This document shows positions 6,142 to 8,884 of a stretch of 8,884 bases of DNA, piece after piece. The notes beneath the pieces are model-generated. The model searched no databases. It was not told where the DNA came from and saw nothing but the letters and a program-made list of their open reading frames with translations. The translations under genes were made by a program, and so were the position numbers. The DNA is taken from contig JABFSB010000428.1 in the NCBI GenBank assembly GCA_013140875.1, positions 1-8,884 on the forward strand, read 5' to 3'. The stretch comes from Acidobacteriota bacterium (GTDB lineage: Bacteria > Acidobacteriota > Blastocatellia > Pyrinomonadales > Pyrinomonadaceae). Each line of letters begins with the position of its first letter. Positions within the stretch are counted from its first letter, which is position 1.

Positions 6142-6711
6142 ATGCCAAAGATCGCAGACATACAGGAAACACCGAACCCGAACGCGGTAAAGTTCATTTT
6201 GAAGGAGCCGGTGTCACATGGCACCTCGCATTCGTTCAAGGACCAGACCGCCGCGGCACATGACGCATTGGCCAAATCGATATTCGAAGTAGGTGATGTG
6301 GCGTCCGTGTTTTACATGGACAAGATGATCACGGTCGAAAAAACCGACGACATCGAATGGGACGAGATACTGCCCACCCTGGCCGTTCCGATCCGTGCGG
6401 CTGAATCGGTCGAGTCGTCGAATGGCAACAAGAACGGAGCCGCCGCGGCCGTCGGCGGTGCGATTGCGGCGGCCGCGAACGACGACCCGAAGATCGGCGA
6501 GATAAATGCGTTGCTGGACGACCGGATACGCCCGTATTTGGCGGGCGACGGAGGCTGGCTTGAGGTGATCGGGCTTGAAGATTCGACACTTAAGATCAGG
6601 TACGAAGGTGCCTGCGGAAGCTGCCCTAGTTCGCTTACCGGTACGCTTATGGCGATCGAGAACATGATCAGGGAAGAGATCGATCCGGACATCTCGGTCG
6701 TTGCCGTTTAG
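6142..6711 (+). CDS. Nfu-type iron-sulfur cluster scaffold/carrier protein
   Basis: The protein has 189 residues and two domains. Residues 1-90 are an Nfu N-terminal domain: 'IQETPNPNAVKFIL', then 'LAKSIFEVGDVASVFYMDKMITVEKTDDIEWDEILPTL'. Residues 116-189 are a NifU C-terminal domain: 'INALLDDRIRPYLAGDGGWLEVIGLED', then the cluster-binding 'GACGSCPSS' with Cys158 and Cys161. The linker (91-115) is Asn/Gly and Ala-rich ('AAAAVGGAIAAAA'). This architecture is that of mitochondrial NFU1 and bacterial Nfu proteins. They bind a [4Fe-4S] cluster between two subunits through the CxxC and pass it to target enzymes in the cytoplasm. It differs from E. coli NfuA, whose N-terminal domain is a degenerate A-type fold. 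The ATG follows a purine-rich GGATAGG. The gene seems to be transcribed alone from the promoter at 6084. No isc or suf genes are in view. Confidence 0.93.
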   Translation: MPKIADIQETPNPNAVKFILKEPVSHGTSHSFKDQTAAAHDALAKSIFEVGDVASVFYMDKMITVEKTDDIEWDEILPTLAVPIRAAESVESSNGNKNGAAAAVGGAIAAAANDDPKIGEINALLDDRIRPYLAGDGGWLEVIGLEDSTLKIRYEGACGSCPSSLTGTLMAIENMIREEIDPDISVVAV

Positions 6712-6722
6712 CATGCTTTTCG

Positions 6723-6736
6723 GGATATAATTATCC
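6723..6736 (+). other. Weak AT-rich hairpin after the Nfu gene
   Basis: GGATA (6723-6727) and TATCC (6732-6736) pair around TAAT, 12 bases after the Nfu stop. With only five pairs and no following T-run, it is at best a weak transcript end. I see no better terminator before the next promoter. Confidence 0.2.
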
Positions 6737-6775
6737 GACACAGTTTTGTCGCCTTGGGCCGGCTGCAAGAAATTC

Positions 6776-6805
6776 TTGACATAATGCGGTCAAATCCGTA
6801 ATACT
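6776..6805 (+). promoter_or_regulatory. Sigma70-type promoter of the 633-residue protein gene
   Basis: A perfect -35 TTGACA (6776-6781) is followed by AATACT (6800-6805) at an 18-base spacing, matching four of six -10 positions. TAATAC at 17 bases is the overlapping alternative. Transcription would begin near 6812, giving a leader of about 118 nt. Confidence 0.6.
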
Positions 6806-6813
6806 TTTCATTG

Positions 6814-6845
6814 GCGGTATTCGACGCCCAACGTCGATCAGCCGC
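6814..6845 (+). other. Leader hairpin upstream of the 633-residue protein gene
   Basis: TCGACG (6821-6826) and CGTCGA (6832-6837) form six perfect pairs around CCCAA, enclosed by a second pairing of GCGG (6814-6817) with CCGC (6842-6845). It would sit at the 5' end of the predicted transcript and could stabilise the message or bind a regulator. It does not reach the ribosome-binding site at 6915-6921. Confidence 0.35.
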
Positions 6846-6914
6846 AATCGCCCTGTTTGCTTCCCTTGTTAGGCCTGCCGCGACCCGCATCTTTTAATAC
6901 TGTATTTCAAAATT

Positions 6915-6921
6915 GGAGGAG
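6915..6921 (+). promoter_or_regulatory. Ribosome-binding site of the 633-residue protein gene
   Basis: GGAGGAG lies 8 nt before the GTG at 6930. This strong site, with ideal spacing, fixes the non-ATG start. Confidence 0.75.
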
Positions 6922-6929
6922 AAACCCCA

Positions 6930-8831
6930 GTGAATAGTGAAGAACTCGAACTTAGTTTGAGGACTGAATTCGAAAGTTATCTCAAAGGATATCTTGCCGA
7001 ACTGCGGCAGGAGGTTTCCGAGTTTCAAAAGAATTTCGAAACCGAGTTCGAGAAGCATAAGTCTCAAACGGACGAGGCCGTTCGGAAGCTTGTCCAGCGT
7101 TTTGATACGGGTGTTCACTTCGATCAGGCCTTTAATGAGTCGGTTATCGAACATCTGCGCCTGGCGCGGGATGAGGGTGCGACGATCACCGCCGTTGCGA
7201 TCGGCGAGGCTGAAAAGCTGAAAGAAGCATCGGCCCCTGCCGTGGTCGAATACGACAAGCTGCGCGATGCGATCAACGAGATCAGCAGCAAGAACTCGCA
7301 GTCCGAAATTTTGAAATCCCTGGTCGATCACGCATCTACGTTCGCACCGCGAGGCGCATTCTTTATCGTTAAGAATGAGCACTTTGTCGGGTGGCGGGCA
7401 TTTGGCGATGAAGCCAAGGTCGACGAGGCCACCGTTCGGGGCATCCAGTTCCCGATCTCGTCCGACAGTGTTTTGTCCGAATCGGTCGGAACTCTTAAGA
7501 CAAGCACGGCCGGAGCGGGAGCCCACGCAGACGATAATTTATTCCTCGAGCCGCTCGGTTTTGGCGGACCGGACCGCATGTATGCGATCCCGCTCGTCGC
7601 CCGCGGACGCGGTGTAGCCGTACTTTACGCCGATTTTGGGACTGAAGGAGTCGCCCTTAACCCCGAGGCCCTGGAAACGCTTGTTCGCGTCGCCGGCCTT
7701 ACGGTCGAGCTTGCGGCTGCGGCGGTCCAGCCCGTTGCCGTCCCGCAGCCAGTCGAAACGCAGCCCGCGGTTGCCCCGGTCGAAGAACAATTCGAGCAGC
7801 CGGCGGCGGAAGAGACGTCGACGGTGCAGACACCGGTCGAACAGTTCGAGCAGCCCGAAGAATCCCCGGCGGTGGAGCATTTCCAAACACCGGTTCAAGA
7901 AGAAGCACCTGCTTATTCGGAAACACCGGCTTATGAAGAAACGCCTTCGTTCGATGAAACGCCGCACCAAGAAACTTATTCGACGCCGGTAGCGGAAGAA
8001 ACCGGATTTGAAGTGACGCCTTCGTTCGAGGAGCGGACGCCTGCATACGAAGAAGAAACTACCGCTTTCGAACCGGTCGCGGAATCTTTGCACGAAGAGG
8101 TTACGCCCGAACCGGTCCAGGAAGTATATGTCGAGCCGGTTCAGGAAACTGAAGCCGAACCCGCACAGTTCGAACGTTTTGGCGAAGTAGTAGTTGACGA
8201 GTTCGAAGAAGTAGAAGATGTCACCTATTTCGAGCCTGTCGAGGAACTGGCAGCAGCGGAACCCAAATACGTCGAGCCGGAAGTAGTCGCGGAAGTGGTC
8301 CCGGAAGTAATCGACGAATACGTTCCGGCCGAAGCCGTCGCGGAAGAGTTCCCGGAGATCATCGAAGAGTCCGCAGCGGAACCGGTTGCGGAATATGTGC
8401 CGCAGGTCGAAACGCCGGTGGTTGAGCCGCTGAACGGTTCATCCGCTCCGGCCGTCGCCGAGCCGATTGCCGAGGTAGCTTCGGTACAGGCCGCGCGAAC
8501 AAAATACCGCGACCGCAACGTCGATCTGCCGATCGAAGTGCCTGAGGAAGAACGCCGTCTGCATAACGATGCTCGACGCTTCGCACGCCTGCTGGTGTCG
8601 GAGATAAAACTTTACAACGAACAGAAGGTAGCCGACGGCCGCCAGTCCGGCGATCTTTACGACCGGCTTCGCGAGGCGATAGATCGTTCACGCGATATGT
8701 ATGACAAACGCGTGCAGCAGCCGGTGGCGGATAAGTTCGATTATTTTCATTACGAACTTGTAACGTCACTTGCCGACGGCGAAGACGTAAAACTCGGAGC
8801 AAGCTATCCGGGCGGAAAGGTCCACGCGTAA
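6930..8831 (+). CDS. GAF-like domain protein with Pro/Glu-rich linker and conserved helical C-terminus
   Basis: The 633 residues divide into four parts. Residues 1-120 are charged and helical, probably coiled coil ('YLAELRQEVSEFQKNFETEFEKHK'). Residues 125-265 look like a GAF fold: 'LKSLVDHASTFAPRGAFFIVKNEHFVGWRAFGD', then 'IQFPISSDSVLSESV' and 'MYAIPLVARGRGVAVLYADF'. Residues 268-515 are a low-complexity linker rich in Glu, Pro, Val and Ala, free of Cys and Trp, with loose repeats such as 'VEQFEQP' and 'ETPAYEETPSFDETP'. Residues 537-625 are a compact helical domain: 'HNDARRFARLLVSEIKLYNEQKV', then 'DLYDRLREAIDRSRDMYDKRV' and 'FDYFHYELVTSLADGE'. There is no signal peptide, membrane segment or enzyme domain, so it is probably cytoplasmic and regulatory or scaffolding. 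I recall similar C-termini in Acidobacteriota proteins but cannot name the family. The GTG start has GGAGGAG 8 nt upstream. It is a single-gene unit with its own promoter and terminator. Confidence 0.88.
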   Translation: MNSEELELSLRTEFESYLKGYLAELRQEVSEFQKNFETEFEKHKSQTDEAVRKLVQRFDTGVHFDQAFNESVIEHLRLARDEGATITAVAIGEAEKLKEASAPAVVEYDKLRDAINEISSKNSQSEILKSLVDHASTFAPRGAFFIVKNEHFVGWRAFGDEAKVDEATVRGIQFPISSDSVLSESVGTLKTSTAGAGAHADDNLFLEPLGFGGPDRMYAIPLVARGRGVAVLYADFGTEGVALNPEALETLVRVAGLTVELAAAAVQPVAVPQPVETQPAVAPVEEQFEQPAAEETSTVQTPVEQFEQPEESPAVEHFQTPVQEEAPAYSETPAYEETPSFDETPHQETYSTPVAEETGFEVTPSFEERTPAYEEETTAFEPVAESLHEEVTPEPVQEVYVEPVQETEAEPAQFERFGEVVVDEFEEVEDVTYFEPVEELAAAEPKYVEPEVVAEVVPEVIDEYVPAEAVAEEFPEIIEESAAEPVAEYVPQVETPVVEPLNGSSAPAVAEPIAEVASVQAARTKYRDRNVDLPIEVPEEERRLHNDARRFARLLVSEIKLYNEQKVADGRQSGDLYDRLREAIDRSRDMYDKRVQQPVADKFDYFHYELVTSLADGEDVKLGASYPGGKVHA

Positions 8832-8853
8832 AGACCGATCAAACCAAAAAAAG

Positions 8854-8884
8854 AAAGGCCGTCTTCGAAAAGGCGGTCTTTTTT
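8854..8884 (+). terminator. Rho-independent terminator
   Basis: A 12-pair stem (8854-8865 with 8870-8881, two G-T pairs) closes on a CGAA loop and runs into TTTTTT at the window edge, 22 bases after the stop of the 633-residue protein. A second GACCG at 8833-8837 could also pair with the 3' CGGTC, an alternative outer fold. The T-run may continue beyond the window. Confidence 0.88.

Noticed and set aside
7539..8093. 184-residue Arg/Phe-rich - strand frame and a 118-residue Arg/Ser-rich + strand frame (7636-7992)
   Set aside because: Both are alternative-frame readings of the Glu/Pro repeat tract (GAA/GAG and CCG codons give Arg, Ser or Phe in other frames).
7783..8100. CRISPR-like or tandem DNA repeat
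   Set aside because: The repeats are at the amino-acid level and diverged in DNA, stay in one reading frame, and have no unique spacers of constant length.

Overview
This is a 8,884-base stretch of a bacterial chromosome. By eye it is moderately GC-rich (low-to-mid 50s per cent), and every convincing gene lies on the + strand. No marker gene fixes the taxon. The Nfu_N + NifU-type Fe-S protein and a large GAF-like protein with a 'NDARRFARLLVSEIKLYNE' type C-terminus remind me of Acidobacteriota, perhaps Blastocatellia. That placement comes from memory and is tentative.

Region 1 (1-5523) is the downstream part of a surface- or exo-polysaccharide operon that enters from the left edge. It holds the tail of a GT4-type glycosyltransferase, a GT2 glycosyltransferase with a DQDD motif, a 572-residue protein with one intact and one degenerate GT2 domain, and a polyprenyl-phosphate sugar-phosphate transferase (WbaP/WcaJ-like) that would start the lipid-linked repeat unit. 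The last gene is prmC, the release-factor glutamine methyltransferase. All four gene junctions are within four bases (1-nt gap, direct abutment, 4-nt overlap, 1-nt overlap). The cluster, including the housekeeping gene prmC, therefore looks co-transcribed and translationally coupled.

Region 2 (5524-6141) carries a 66-residue protein with two predicted membrane helices. Its roughly 140-nt leader can fold, with a closing stem followed by five T's and a segment complementary to the gene's own Shine-Dalgarno sequence. Downstream there is a perfect 12-bp inverted repeat with a 23-base loop, then a near-consensus sigma70-type promoter.

Region 3 (6142-6711) is an Nfu-type iron-sulfur scaffold/carrier protein with an Nfu N-terminal domain and a NifU C-terminal CxxC domain.

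Region 4 (6712-8884) has a promoter, a leader of about 115 nt with a hairpin, and a 633-residue protein. That protein has a coiled-coil-like N-terminus, a GAF-like domain, a roughly 250-residue Pro/Glu-rich low-complexity linker and a compact helical C-terminal domain. A strong intrinsic terminator closes the window. This protein and the small membrane protein with its structured leader are the least explained parts of the window.
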